Assembly: GCA_021234155.1 (NCBI GenBank)
Contig: JAJEKV010000056.1
Span: forward strand, 5,702,932 to 5,766,931
Source: Isoetes taiwanensis
Taxonomy: Eukaryota > Streptophyta > Lycopodiopsida > Isoetales > Isoetaceae
DNA length: 64,000 bases
Direction of reading: 5' to 3'
Part shown: one piece after another, positions 42,054 through 53,762 of the stretch
Numbering within the stretch: the first letter of the stretch is position 1
Layout of the letters: every line of letters starts with the position of its first letter
Made by a program: the position numbers and the translations under genes
The notes under the pieces: generated by a model
What the model saw: the letters and a program-made list of their open reading frames with translations, nothing else
Databases searched by the model: none
Told to the model about the DNA's origin: nothing

Positions 42054-45000
42054 ATACACAATCCCATTATGCAAATAGAACTTTCATAGACATGTGAGTG
42101 TAGATACATACCAGGTTATTTGAAGTAGTTATCTAAATATTATCAGTCTTAAGACGAGATGTTTAGATTCATTGTAGTGTAGAAGAATCAGTTCTTTGAT
42201 AATCGATATCTTCAACAAGAGATATAGAACCTAGTCCAAATTATGTAATAAGAGGTCTTATAGTTCCATTTGAAAAAATAAGGGCCTTCATTTGCAGCCC
42301 TAGAAATAGACAGGTGCAATCTAATTATAGGCCCTGATAAGGATATCTAGATTTTCTAAGACAAGAAGTCACAAATCTCTCAATATGACGATGAACTACC
42401 ATTGAAGATACTATATCAAGAACAAAATAGCGAGTACAAAAATGATTTTCTTATTTCATAAGCTATAATCATAGAAACCACAAAAAAGGTTGCAATTTTG
42501 AACCTTTTAATGAGTATAACAAGATCTAGAAATGAGAAAAGAAATAGTTAAACTTCAGAAATAAAAACCAGAACACAACATGAAATATGAGACCTATTTG
42601 GCGTAACGCCCTTCACTATAAATCAATATACTAGTTAAAACATAAAAAGCTATAGCAATGAACCCAGCTTATCGTCTTCACTACAACAATGAGAGCAATT
42701 TTCCAACTTGGAATACAATTGGACATGGTAAATCAAACACATTCTGGATTTGCCACAACACATATCAGCTTGATTTTGCATTATGAATCATTTTTTGAAC
42801 TGGTATTACTGCCTCAAATTTCACTGCAAGAACACATATTCCTAAAGAATATAAAATCTATCTTTTCCTTTTCTAGAAGACTCGTTATTAGGTGCCTAGC
42901 TTAACCTTGCATAAGAGACAACAAAATAATTAAGCTTCAAGAGATCACAAATGTTCTTTAAAAACATTTATGACCACGCCAAACCAAAGAGCAAGTCTGT
43001 GATGATTACATCTGGAAGAAATAAAGCAATAGAAAACACAGGGATAACTGGATGTAACAACAGGATTTGCATCTAAATATGGCAAGTTGACTATTAGTAA
43101 CACATCTTAATCCCCAAGGCTGAACAAAAATAGTGATGTAAGAGGTTCACTTCGATGTAAATAACAGCAAATTAGCTACTGATAACACATCTATCCAGCT
43201 AATATTCCATCAGATTGATTATATTAGAGATCTACAAAAACAATATTCAACATATTAAGTTCACTGTAAACATTCACGACATCCTGATCAACGTCATTTC
43301 AACAAACAAGTTTAAGGGCGAAGCACTTTCTAGAAAGGGAGTGGATATCATAGAATATAAGGGCCAGTGATGAGAGCACCACATGCATCAAGAATGAATG
43401 CATGCTAATACAAGATCTTGCAAGTAGAAAGACTATACAATCTAAAAACAGGTCAGCTTAGTCAAGGACATGAGCAAACGAACTCAATAGATGACAACAT
43501 AAAACTTTAACCAAGAGGACGATAAAGTTACACAGATCAGTTAATTTAGAGAAAAGGTAGCCAATAAATGAGAGAAACACAACAAAAAGCTCAGGAAACT
43601 AGTCTAGAAATATTACAAAAATAGTAATGTGCAAGTCTAGGCAAAGAAAAATATTTAGAGATGGCTTATGGATAACTTTTTAGAAATAACTAGAGATGGG
43701 GATGAGACTTAGAAAAATCTAAAATGAAATGGCAAAAGAACTCCTAGAAACTAGATCTAAGGTCTCGGCTCCATTCATTAAGAACCTGATGGGGTTTATT
43801 GCAGACTGCCATTTCGTCCTCGAAGACTAGATTCATATGCATTTCAATAGGCCAACATTCCCTATAAGATGCTCCAAGGTTTTGCCTGGATCAAACAGAT
43901 GCTGTGTCCTTGTTAAATCCACTCTTGAGTCTATCCATGTAGGCCACTATAATTCGAAGTTCACTATTCTAGTTGCATTGCAAGCAACACAAACACCATA
44001 GCTGCAAATGAATAAAATCTCCAAATAGCATCTTCTAGATCAAACACAGATCAAATAGGATATAAAGCAGGCAAGCAATCTGTATGCAAATATAGTCCAG
44101 CTGTCATGGAAAGCAGAGATCAGCTTAAATTGCCATGTAAACAAAGCATATCAGGTCGAAATTAGGTTTTTCCACAAACCCTAATCGTCAAAGGGTCCAA
44201 TTTGAAAAATGATTTCAGGAATACTTGTAAAAGGAAAATAACATGGAATTAGCCGAAGGTTAATTTACAAAGGTTAGAATGGTTAAAATAAACCAGTTAA
44301 AATAAGTTGTACAATATTAAGGTAATATTTGAATAATATTCTCGTTTGAGTACAGAATACCATTGTAAGCCTGCCGCAGGTTTATGATATTTCAAGATTT
44401 AATTTAAACATTGGAAGTATTTCTTGTAACCATGTCTTTGGCCTAAGTATAATTACACCTCATTGTACTTGGGGCTGCTTATTGAATCATGTCTGTTCTT
44501 GCAAAGGTCATACATGATTAAAAGTCTTGATGGTCTTAAGATCTGATTAATTTCAGAGGATTTTTTCTTTTTTTTTTAAACTCCTCTTGACTTTGTGTGA
44601 CAAGATCTAACAATGGCAAGATCTAAGACTGTACACCTACCATAACTACATTTGATGATCAATATGCCTACCAAATAACTCATATTGCATCTAGATTTTT
44701 AATCCAAACCCCCACTGCCATATATGTAGTCTTCCTAGACTACATATGAGATTGTTCCCGATCTTGCTTTTGCAACCAAAATTTTTGAGTCGTATATCCT
44801 GTACCCTACTTGTATAGATTTAAAAACCATTCATAACCTTTGTTATCCCTTAAGCATTTTAATTTTACCGACTAATACATCAAGCAGAAATATTCTATGG
44901 TTATTTACATAGCCTGTTAGCTAGAGATCTTATTTTAACTTGTCCATTTTAACCATTTTAGCCTTTATAAATTAACCATCAGCTAATTCCATGTTATTTT

Positions 45001-45595
45001 TCTTTTACAAATATTCCTAGAATCACTTTTCAGATTGGATCCTTTGATGATTAGAGTTTGTAGAAAAACCCAATTTCGACCTGATATGCTCTACTTACAT
45101 GGCGATTTAAGCTGATCTCCGCTTTCCATAAGTAGTTGGACTATGTTTGTATATAGATTGCTTGCCCGATTTATGGTCTGTTTGATCTGTGTTTGATCTC
45201 GGAGATGTGATTCCGGAGATTTTATTTATTTGGAGATAGTATTTGTGTGCTTACAATGCAACCAGAATGGTGAGCTTCTAATTATAGTGGCCTGCATGGG
45301 TAGACTCAAGGGTGGATTTAACAAGTCTTGGAGAGCGAAATTGCAGTCTGCAACAAACCCCATCAGGTTCTTATTTGATATGAATGGAGCTGAGGCCTTA
45401 GATCTAATTTCTAGGAGTTCTTTTTCCATTTCGTTTCAGATTTTCTAAGTCTCACCCTCATCTCTAGTTATTTCTGAAAAGTTATGCATAGGCCATCTCG
45501 AAATATTTTTTCTTTGCCTAGACTTGAACATGACTATTTCTTTAATATTTCCTAGACTAGACTAGTTTCCTGAGCTTTTTGTTGTGTTTCCATTG

Positions 45596-45716
45596 AAAAC
45601 CTTTCGAGGCAGGGGTTTTTTAATCCTAGTAGTAATAATTGTACTAGCCCATTGTATGGGTCCCATGACCTATTGGTCTCCGTGGACGTTAAAAAATCTA
45701 TTCTATTCTATTCTAT
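45596..45716 (+). mobile_element. LINE 3' tail inserted in the right arm
   Basis: It reads CCTTTCGAGGCAGGGGTTTT, TGGGTCCCATGACCTATTGG and TCTCCGTGGACGTTAAAAA, then a few CTATT units. The left-arm counterpart near 43568 (GAGAGAAACAC) lacks it, so it is a late insertion of about 120 bp. Confidence 0.85.
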
Positions 45717-47531
45717 TCCTCATCTGTTGGCTACCTTTTCTAAAGTAACTGAAGGTTAACTGAATCTATTCCTCCAAGTGTTGCTTTGAGGTTCAAATAT
45801 TCACAAGGACTTTTGCTCAAGAAGATCTAGATGGTTTTCTTAGCATATATGAAACTTCAATGACTTGTTCTTTATACTCTGGACCTATGTTTTCTCATAA
45901 GCTGGTGATATCTCTACTTTTTTAGATTAAGGTCTGCTACAATCAAATATAATACTCTTTATGAAAGTTTTAAGTGCTGCTTATGCTCCTATTTTTGAAG
46001 TATTAATTCAGCTGGTTATATCCCTGTTTGTAGGTAGTGTTATTTGCTACTCTATATTTTTTAGTGAAGGTTTGGATGTTCACAAATCTTTCTAATGCAT
46101 ATCCATATTTTTACCTTACTTTATGGTCTCGTATTTCATGTTGTGTTCTGTTTTTTATTTCTGAAGTTCAAATATTTCTTTTCTCATTTCTAGATCGTGG
46201 TATACTCATTAAAAGGTTCAAAATTCCAAGCTTTTTTGTGATTGCTATGATTATGGCTTATGAAGTTGGAAAATCATTTTTGTACTTGCCATTTTGTTCC
46301 TCAATATCTTCAAATTATCGATGGTAGTTCATCGTCACATTGAGAGATTTGTGACTTCTTGTCTTAGAAAATCTAGATATCCTTATTACTGCCTAGAATT
46401 AGATTGCATCTGTCTATTTCTAGGATTGCAAATGAAGGTCCTTATTTTTCCAAATGGAACTATAAGGCCTAACGCACTTAACACACTTAAAAGGTTTTTT
46501 AATGTTACTCCAAGTCCAAAGTTTAACTTGGAACCCTGATTTGGAGTAAAGGTGTATCGTTATTTTTTGTACTCAAACGCTTGTATTCTTATTACAGAAT
46601 TTGGACTAGATTCTATATCTCTTGTTGAAGATATCAATTTTAACTGGATCAAAGAGCTGATTCTTGTACCCTACAATGAATCCAAAAATCTTGTCTTAGA
46701 CTGATAATATTCAGCTAGCTGCTTCAAATTGCATCAATGGGATTGTGTATTTATGTCCACTAGTCATGTGTTTTTATAGAAAGAGCATTTCCATGGTGGT
46801 TGTATATCTTAAAAAGCCTTTTACACTTTTATACCTTGAATTTCTCAAAACAGACATCATGATGATGTTTTTGCATGTTGAGACAAAATAAGTTTTCTAG
46901 GCTACCTTACAACATTGATACAGAGTTAACAACTTCTACATATATAATATCATACAGATTGTTCTTTGAATGCATAAATTCAATAACTTCTCAGGACTAC
47001 CTTTGATATTGGTGAATTGACGAGAATTCTCAAGAGAATCTATAAAGATTTTTGCTTATTTTTAGCATTTTTCTAGGAGTAGATTTGTATGGGTTGGATA
47101 GGGTACAGCGACCTACTTTCCCTATTACAACTTTAACCAATCATTTTACATGACCAAATGGCGACCTCCTAATCTGTGGTAGGAAGAAGGATTTCTTTAT
47201 TATTATAACTCCTCTTGACTTTGTGTCACAAGATCTAACGATGGCAAGATCTAAGTCTGTACGCTTATTATAACTATAACTGATGATCAATATGCCGACC
47301 AAATAACTCATATTGCATCTAGATTTTTAATCCAAACCCCCATTGCGATATTTGTAGTTTTCCTAGACTACATATGAGTTTGTCCCTGATCTTGCTTGTT
47401 TACAACCAAATTTTTTGAGTCGTATATCTTGTACTTGTATAGAACCATCCATGACCTTTGTTATCCCTTAAGCATTTTAATTTTACCGACTAATACATTA
47501 AGCAGAAATATTCTGTGGTTATTGGGTTGCC

Positions 47532-49030
47532 CTACATTGATCAGTTAGAGCCCTGGCTTACTGAGCATGGGGGGGATGGCATACAGCTTTTGCACCAGGT
47601 CATCCGCCAGCTCATCTATCTTGGGGCGATGTTGGCTTTCTTGGCGCCCACACTCCAGAAGCTATGCAGTCTCACCTGGATGCCCTAGACACATTTTGTC
47701 AGGCTACAGACATGCGCGGGAATCTGGCCAAGACCAGGGTGGTTCTCATATCCTCTTCACGTCACCCCATGCCTCCTGCACTCACATATCGGGGACACCA
47801 CAGGGGCGTCAACGCCCACCTACAAGTACCTAGGGGTGGAGTTCCCCTCCCTCGCTCTGGCGGGGAGGCGTCTATCCACTTGCGGGTGACAGTGCCCAGG
47901 GAAAGCTTTATGCCATGCAGAACAACAGTCACCGGCGAGCTCTATGATTGGGGCCATCGGTCACATCTGTTCCCGGCCCGGTCGAGCTTGTCCTTCATGC
48001 GAGGTCGGTTTGGGGCCCTGGCCGTCTCTTTGGCGACACGGAATGACTTGGGCAGTGCGAAAGGCATTTTTGGCACGGCACTTGGGGTGAAACCTTGATC
48101 CCCCTATCGGTTCTCGCTGCGGGAAACGGATTCTTGCCGCCCGTGAGCAGCCCTTGATAGACACATCGTCTATTTTTTGAAAAGTGGTTACTATGGGTGA
48201 TGCTTTCGGCTCCCGCACTTGGCTTACACCGTGGGCAATGGGTCCTTGCTGCTTAGGGCCCTATTGGAGGGGTAAGAGAGATCGATGGTTAAAGCCCGGA
48301 TGGAGCGTCGCGGGAACCTGCAGTCGTCGCAGGTGGACCACCGGACCCGATCGTGGCGACTGCGGGAGTACCTAGGCAGCTTGTTTCCTTGGCAAGCTCA
48401 CGGGACCCCACGCTCTAGAGCAGGTCAAAACGGCCCATTACAAGAGCACATCAACCCGTGTTAGCCGGGCCCACGGCTCTACGCATTCCCGGCTGCCCCA
48501 AAAGCCGGACTCATTGCCTCCATTCGCCCGGGTGCCCACCATCTTCGCGCTCGAGGCGGGCGGTGGATTGGGGGCCCCCCGGGGCCGAGGCTCTGTCGAT
48601 CTTTGTCAAGCGGGTGCCATTGAGGATGAGTCTCACACTTTCGAGTTGCCAGCGTTGGTCGAATCACGCTCCCTTAGTGCTGGCCGGACTTGCCCTTACA
48701 TTTGCTGATGAACACACCGCCGTCGATGCGTGCCACAGGGTCGTACATTCGAGGTTGGACTGCGAGGTCACCTTTGCCCCCGCCTGGCTGCCCGCTGATT
48801 AGGCACTACGGGTGCGGTGCATGACTGTATATATTTGGGTGTTTCTGCATTTTATATGTTACGACAGTTTGTCAGCAGGCTGATTGCTGCCACGGTTTTT
48901 CCCTCGAAAACCCTTCGGGGTGGGGGTTTTTTAATCCGGGCAGTAATCCGCTTGCTGCGTTTTTGTATTGGGTCCCATAGACCGATTGGTCTCCGTGGAC
49001 GATAAAAGTACCTTCCTTCCTTCCTTCCTA
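47532..49030 (+). pseudogene. 5'-truncated LINE ORF2 with 3' end
   Basis: It begins at YIDQLEPWLTEHGGDGIQLL (RT palm, just before the YxDD box). The box region reads LIYLGAMLAFLAPT, where a one-base shift hides YADDVGFLAPT. Next come HLDALDTFCQATDMRGNLAK then TRVVLISSS and, across frames, YKYLGVEFPSLALAGRRL. The C-terminus has CQAGAIEDESHTF and the zf-RVT-type CQRWSNH. The end is the family tail GACCGATTGGTCTCCGTGG then ACGATAAAAG and (CTTC)n at 49015-49029. GC content is higher than in its surroundings. It landed in GGGTTGCCC/TAGGGGGGCAAACCC, a sequence also found intact and inverted at 19765-19800. Confidence 0.75.
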
Positions 49031-49548
49031 GGGGGGCAAACCCTTGTTTATGTGGGTTTATGGCATATGCTAGGTATATGCTAGAAAATACCTAGGATAT
49101 GCTGATGACTGCTCAAAACCTACTATTCATTTGTAAACTCTCGGTCACTGCGTTACGGATCGAGGATGCTCCAACCGAGTAAGCGGCGAGGCGCAGGCCA
49201 GAAGATTTTCCTTTCTAAACCGATGTAGCCCGTGGAGCTGGTGCGTTGCACCCGTGGAGTTGATGTGGGATTTGAAACTAATGTCTTTAAGAAGGAGAAG
49301 GTTTAAACTTGCCGGGGCATGATGAGGTATTGGGTTAAGCATTTGAGTTGCAATGTCGTATCTAGGCCATGAGTCGATTCGCGAGTAAAGTCATCGGGTA
49401 AAACCCACGAGGATTTCTAGACATTTCGTCATCCGACGGGAAAAACTTTCCACGACTTTAGTTCTTTAAAGACAATCTTAGAGGATTCCAAAATATTTCT
49501 TTGGATAATCTACTCGCCTTATTGACTGGATGTTCCCTTTTTTTACAA
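49031..49548. other. No gene assigned, probable intron or flank of the FY copy
   Basis: 49031-49075 repeats sequence seen inverted at 19760-19795. The remainder shows no motif. Confidence 0.3.
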
Positions 49549-49620
49549 ACATTGGCTTGGCACCCATTCCATGAGGAGTTGTTTGTCGCTGGATGTCTTG
49601 ACGGAAGCATTATACACAGG
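49549..49620 (+). pseudogene. FY: FY/WDR33-like WD40 exon fragment
   Basis: The frame reads LAWHPFHEELFVAGCLDGSI then IH. FY and its animal homologue WDR33 have LAWHPxHExxFxSGxxDGSIxHW at one WD blade. The exon edges are not clear here: no AG acceptor directly before it, and the end lacks an obvious GT. The next blade is found at 61896 beyond an 11-kb retrotransposon, in the same orientation and order. FY is the WD subunit of the pre-mRNA 3'-end processing complex (CPSF) that recognises poly(A) signals. This copy is broken. Confidence 0.7.
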
Positions 49621-49955
49621 GCTTGTCGGCACGCGTTTGACTTGGTTTTGGTTACGCATTTCGCATTTTGCACCAAGCATTCTCGGTCGTTCATTCACTA
49701 TGTCACCGTAAAAATGCTATTGTGACGGACATATGCACTCAACAAAATGGCATGGGGGTATTTCTGATGCCATCACTTGTAAATTAAGATTCGGACACTA
49801 GCAATTGGTTCAGGCCGTAATAGTTATGGTTAGGGAACCTTGCAATCGTTCTCAGATTTCACAATATTTATGTTTGATTCTCCACGAGACCTTACTTGTG
49901 GTATCATACAAACATAGTTTAAATGGAGGAGACCGTATGCAATGGTTGCGATAAA

Positions 49956-49960
49956 GAGAG
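49956..49960. other. Target-site duplication GAGAG, left copy
   Basis: GAGAG stands directly before the LTR TGTTTGG start. The same five bases follow the right LTR at 60953-60957. Confidence 0.85.
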
Positions 49961-50569
49961 TGTTTGGGGTCCGGCTCGGGATCGCTGAGGGACAGATCTC
50001 CGTGAGATCCTTGAAGTCCGGCGGGGTAAATCCTGAGGCACTCTTGTCACGCCGGGATTTTTGCTAACAGAGGGAAAGAACAAGAAAACTCGGATAAAAC
50101 AAAGAATTGCAATACACAATGAAACACACAAGACACTTGTGGAGAACACGGCAATCCATTGATCAAAACAAGTGTACAATGAAGGCTCAAAAGAGCGCAG
50201 CGACAACAAAGCACCAAAGATGTCTGCGCTCAGTAGTGACACAAAAGAACACTCAACCCTTTTTTTTGGAGCAAAAATGCTACAATATATAGGAACACGG
50301 AGTGGCCCTCGGGCCTGAATCTGATCCTCATCATGACAACGCGTGCTCCACTACTTGGGCACTCGAACAGAATCTGAGCTGTCCGCGACCGGTGCTATGA
50401 AGTAGTGGCCAGCCAGTGGGTCCTACCTTTGGGTCTTCGCTTCTTGGAGGAGCTTTGACCCGTAGGTGGCGCTTCTTGTGGATCCCTCTTCTTGGACACC
50501 GTGGCGGTGGGGCCTCGCCCTCATCGCGACAAGTATAGACACTGTATTATCAGCCGCCACAGGCTAACA
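49961..50569 (-). repeat. LTR (element 3' LTR), 609 bp
   Basis: Starts TGTTTGGGGTCC and ends GGCTAACA on the plus strand. A TATATA motif at 50286-50291 in minus-strand reading is a plausible promoter core. It differs from the other LTR mostly by small indels. Confidence 0.9.
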
Positions 50570-50581
50570 CTCCCCCCTACC
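50570..50581 (-). other. Polypurine tract
   Basis: GGTAGGGGGGAG on the minus strand abuts the 3' LTR, the standard place for plus-strand priming. Confidence 0.8.
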
Positions 50582-50685
50582 AAACTACACTTATTGGCTA
50601 GAAAAGGGGCATGAATTCGGGGGGGGAATCCTCGTTCATCTTTCGATCTTGAATATAGAGATGAGGGAGGCTCACCCATCAGTAT

Positions 50686-51829
50686 TCACCGAGTGTTGTT
50701 AAGTCTCTTTTCCAGATTTGCTTGAGTCCCGGATGCCAAACATTCGGCCGCTCCTATGAGAAAGCCTTCAGAAATCATGTTCTCCAGCGTGGCGTGGATC
50801 TCAGATGGAAGATTTGTGATCTCCATGTATAAGACAAGGTCCAACCCGAACTTTCCAGCATTTGCATTGGGGTTGCAAAAATGGATCTGGCACTTGCGTT
50901 TCTGCATACTCTGGAGTATGGTCATGAGTGCTGCACAGAATTCTGCTTGCCGAAATACAGATGGATCAGCTGAAGTTTTGGCCTTGGCAAGGAAGGTTAC
51001 AAGACCAGAAATTGCATTCTGGGCAGTCTTCCACGAACACGCATTGGGCATGTATATCCAGTTGTTGGTGTTGTCCAAAGTCTCATCCTCACGCCATTTG
51101 CGTCTGCGGATGAAGCGTGGGTCCCAACGTTTGTCTGCTGCAATTGCCGTGGGTGTCCAATCTGCATGTTCTTTGACTTGAGTCCGTCGAATTCTTGTCT
51201 CCATGCTGGGGAATTGACCTTGATCAGAGGTGGGCATCCAAAGCTTGCTAGTGTACTCGGTTGTTTGGGGGGTTGGTGCCGGTCATCCTGCATCTGTTCT
51301 TGGAATTCCAATAATATCTTCTCAGGTAGCTGTTTGGTAACTGTCTCCCATGCACTGGAATGTACATGTGCCATCCGCAGTCTGGGGTCCCACTCATCGT
51401 GGAGGACGCTTGCTTCAGCTCCGCATGTGCGGTGCAAGGAAGCATAATGTTGTAAGAACAACTGCAAAGGTCAAGTTCTTGTTCAGAGTTGTATAGTGTC
51501 CGGAAGGAGCGTGCCAAGTTCAGCTAGCCATAGCTCCACTTCTTTTCCTCGTAGAAGAGGCATGTATTCGAGGTAACAGGTTTGCGAAATTTTGTATCTT
51601 GGAGGTACTTGTTCTTCTTGGTCAAAAGAACCTGCTGCTTTGTATCTCCTTTAAAGTTCTCAGTGCGTTTATCCAGATGAGCCTGAGTAACATGTGCCAG
51701 GTAGAAGTCGTGCATGACATAAGCCAGGGGGGCTATGGTTCTGAGAGCGAAATGGTCGAGATCTGCAACCTGTAGGATATCAAAATTGACGAGAGCACAA
51801 AGTGTGCCTCGTTCTGGACGTAACATCAA
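50686..51829 (-). pseudogene. Second extra ORF of the retrotransposon, frameshifted
   Basis: Blocks 51829-51524, 51517-50997 (two frames) and 51237-50686 together cover about 380 codons. The first gives LCALVNFDILQVADLDHFAL and YVMHDFYLAHVTQAHLDKR. The last gives RWDPRFIRRRKWREDETLDN, NWIYMPNACSWKTAQNAISG and KFGLDLVLYMEITNLPSEIH, ending LEKRLNNTR. It lies between integrase and the PPT, where Athila-type elements carry env-like and Tat-type elements carry additional ORFs. I see no signal peptide or membrane anchor, so env-like function is not supported. Function unknown. Confidence 0.5.
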
Positions 51830-52323
51830 GGGCCAATTTCGCTCGATATCAGCTGATCCGGGGGACTTGTGGTATCACCCTTGTTTCTCGGCCAGAATAA
51901 AAGAAAAGTGTTTTCCTTGCTTGCACATAGTCATGGTAACTGGCTGGCCCGGATAGTCGAGGGGAATAGCGAAGCAAAAGCGATAGGTTTGTTACTGCTT
52001 TTCTTACGCCTCGTCTGGCCGCCGCTTTCGGCTATCGGAAAAGCGTATCTTGTAATCTGCAATGATATCTTGTTGCTCACGAGAGACCGGTGCGGTTCAG
52101 TGACTTTCGCGTGTGAGGTGTCGACTTGTCCGGAGAAGTTGGGAATCGAGGAGCTTGAAGTCGAGTGGCTTGCAAGTCTGTTTTTGAGTGCAGCTATTTC
52201 AAGAGAGCATCTGCGGCGTGTTCTTGCCGTGAGCTGGTCTAACTTGCCGTGGAGAGATGCGATGTGAGCATCCTTATTCTGCGCAAGGTGGTTTTGAAAA
52301 AGTCGTGACCTTGGACTCAAGTA

Positions 52324-53511
52324 TCAAGTTGGTGCATGACGGCGTGTCTTTGTTCTCGGTCGAGTAGCATTATTCGTGGACGATCGGTTGTTGTAGCGTG
52401 TCTCAAGATCAGTGTACTTGGTGTCGTTTTGTTGTAGGGACTCCTTGAGTTCCTTGACAATTTGCTGGGATTGATGAAGGGTTTCTCGATGGATCATGAA
52501 TTGATTGTGCAAGGCTTCTTCTCTGGCCTCACAGTCAGCCAAATCAGTCTTCAGTGTTGTGACTTCGGCTTGGAGTTGGTCCACAGACTCGTGTCGTGCC
52601 CTGGTGGCTGCTATGAAGTTCTGGTGATGATCACGGAGGTCATCAAGGCAGCTGAGGACAGCTTCACTGTAGGTATCCACGGTGTGAGGAGGTGGATGGG
52701 ATGGCTTTGGTCTGTCACCCTTGTTTATAGATCCTTGGTCATTGCTGTGAGTGTCCTTGTGAGTACTCGTGAGATCAATGGGAGTTTTGTTGTGCTGCTG
52801 CTGTTGTTTTTGCTGTTGCTGTTGAGTAGGAGGTGGAGACGGTGGTTGTGAAATATTTCTGTCTGGAGTTGGCTGACGAGATTGATGGTGCTGAGAAGGA
52901 GGAGAGTTTGGTTGAAGACCTTTCAAAGCATCAATAAGGTCAGGATGTTGGCTTGGTGGAGAAGGGGGTATGATGGCGCGTGGGGTTTGATGATTAATGA
53001 AAGCCTGGAAGTGGGCTCCCATGGGGCATTCCGAGGAAGAGTTAGGATTTTTTCTGAGTCTGTCAAGTTCCTGTTGAAATCTCTGATACAGGAGTTGAGT
53101 CCAATTGATTGTTTCAGTGGTGTTGGTGAGGATATAGTACAGATGGTAGAAAACATCGTTAATAGAGGTATTCTTCATGGAGTAACCCAAAAATTTCCTC
53201 CAAAGAAACTTGGTAAAGGCATCATGTTGCTTTGGAAAGGTGGACAGCTTGGTTTGTGCAGCATTATAAGGAATAGAGCAGAATTTGGAAATATCATATT
53301 TACCAATGTCAAGGTAAGACAAGGCATTGGGCGGATTGGGTAGAGAAAAGGCAGAGGCTATGGTTTGAGGGTTTAGGAGTATAGGGTTTCCATCGACTTG
53401 GGAGGCATATCCATCTTCTGCCTTCACCAGGTTAGCCACAAATTGCTGTAATTTGTTCTGGTTGGGAGCCGGGAGTTCCTGTTGCAGAAAATGAAACAAT
53501 CCGGAACTCAC
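52324..53511 (-). CDS. First extra ORF of the retrotransposon, 395 aa, helical domain plus coiled coil
   Basis: Uninterrupted. Residues 1-170 are a compact helical domain (GLFHFLQQELPAPNQNKLQQ, NPILLNPQTIASAFSLPN, FTKFLWRKFLGYSMKNTSIN, YHLYYILTNTTETINWTQLL). This kind of sequence is common in 'putative plant transposon protein' ORFs. Residues 180-270 are Pro/Gln/Ser-rich (QQQQQKQQQQ). Residues 285-370 form a coiled coil (VDQLQAEVTTLKTDLADCEA). The C-terminus is basic (RPRTKTRRHAPT). It sits downstream of integrase on the same strand and, as the longest clean frame in the element, may be under constraint. The layout parallels the minus-strand gene at 1898-3105. Function unknown. Confidence 0.7.
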   Translation of the reverse strand: MSSGLFHFLQQELPAPNQNKLQQFVANLVKAEDGYASQVDGNPILLNPQTIASAFSLPNPPNALSYLDIGKYDISKFCSIPYNAAQTKLSTFPKQHDAFTKFLWRKFLGYSMKNTSINDVFYHLYYILTNTTETINWTQLLYQRFQQELDRLRKNPNSSSECPMGAHFQAFINHQTPRAIIPPSPPSQHPDLIDALKGLQPNSPPSQHHQSRQPTPDRNISQPPSPPPTQQQQQKQQQQHNKTPIDLTSTHKDTHSNDQGSINKGDRPKPSHPPPHTVDTYSEAVLSCLDDLRDHHQNFIAATRARHESVDQLQAEVTTLKTDLADCEAREEALHNQFMIHRETLHQSQQIVKELKESLQQNDTKYTDLETRYNNRSSTNNATRPRTKTRRHAPT

Positions 53512-53734
53512 CAGAGGTTATAGGTGATGCCGGATGTGGAGCTGGTGCGGATGAAGAAACGAACTTGATATTTTTAATTGGCGCTTATTTGGATCCATTG
53601 GTGCAGTCGCGTTGAGTGTTGAGTTCTTGGAGGTAGAAGCCATCTTGAAGGTCGAGGTCGCCGGAGTACGAAGTCGGAAGGACGGAGTGGAGTATGAGTG
53701 AAAAGTGAGGAGTGGAAGTGACGGTTGGGAAGGG

Positions 53735-53762
53735 TTTTTTTTTTTTTTTTTTTTTTTTTTTT
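53735..53762. repeat. Poly-T (poly-A on element strand)
   Basis: A run of about 25 T between the extra ORF and the integrase region. It encodes a spurious Lys run on the minus strand. Confidence 0.9.

Larger units (their letters stand above)
39575..47520. repeat. Eight-kilobase rearranged inverted/direct repeat block
   Basis: These segments match by eye. 39575-39755 is the reverse complement of 45765-45945. 39830-40745 is a direct copy of 42590-43500. 40770-41060 is a direct copy of 44005-44310, and 44930-45205 is the reverse complement of both. 41055-41410 is the reverse complement of 44573-44930. 41095-42590 is the reverse complement of 46130-47520. 43548-43990 is the reverse complement of 45226-45740. 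Identity looks about 85-92%. No ORF above 100 aa with a motif exists, so the repeated unit is noncoding or fully decayed. Transcripts across the block could fold into long double strands. Confidence 0.85.

Noticed and set aside
47567-48802. High-GC ORF cluster as a horizontally acquired bacterial segment
   Set aside because: RT palm, YADD-like box, zf-RVT motif and the LINE tail at 48975-49030 explain it as a truncated LINE.
50686-51829. Envelope-like gene downstream of integrase, as in Athila
   Set aside because: No signal peptide, transmembrane helix or cleavage site visible; called only an extra ORF.
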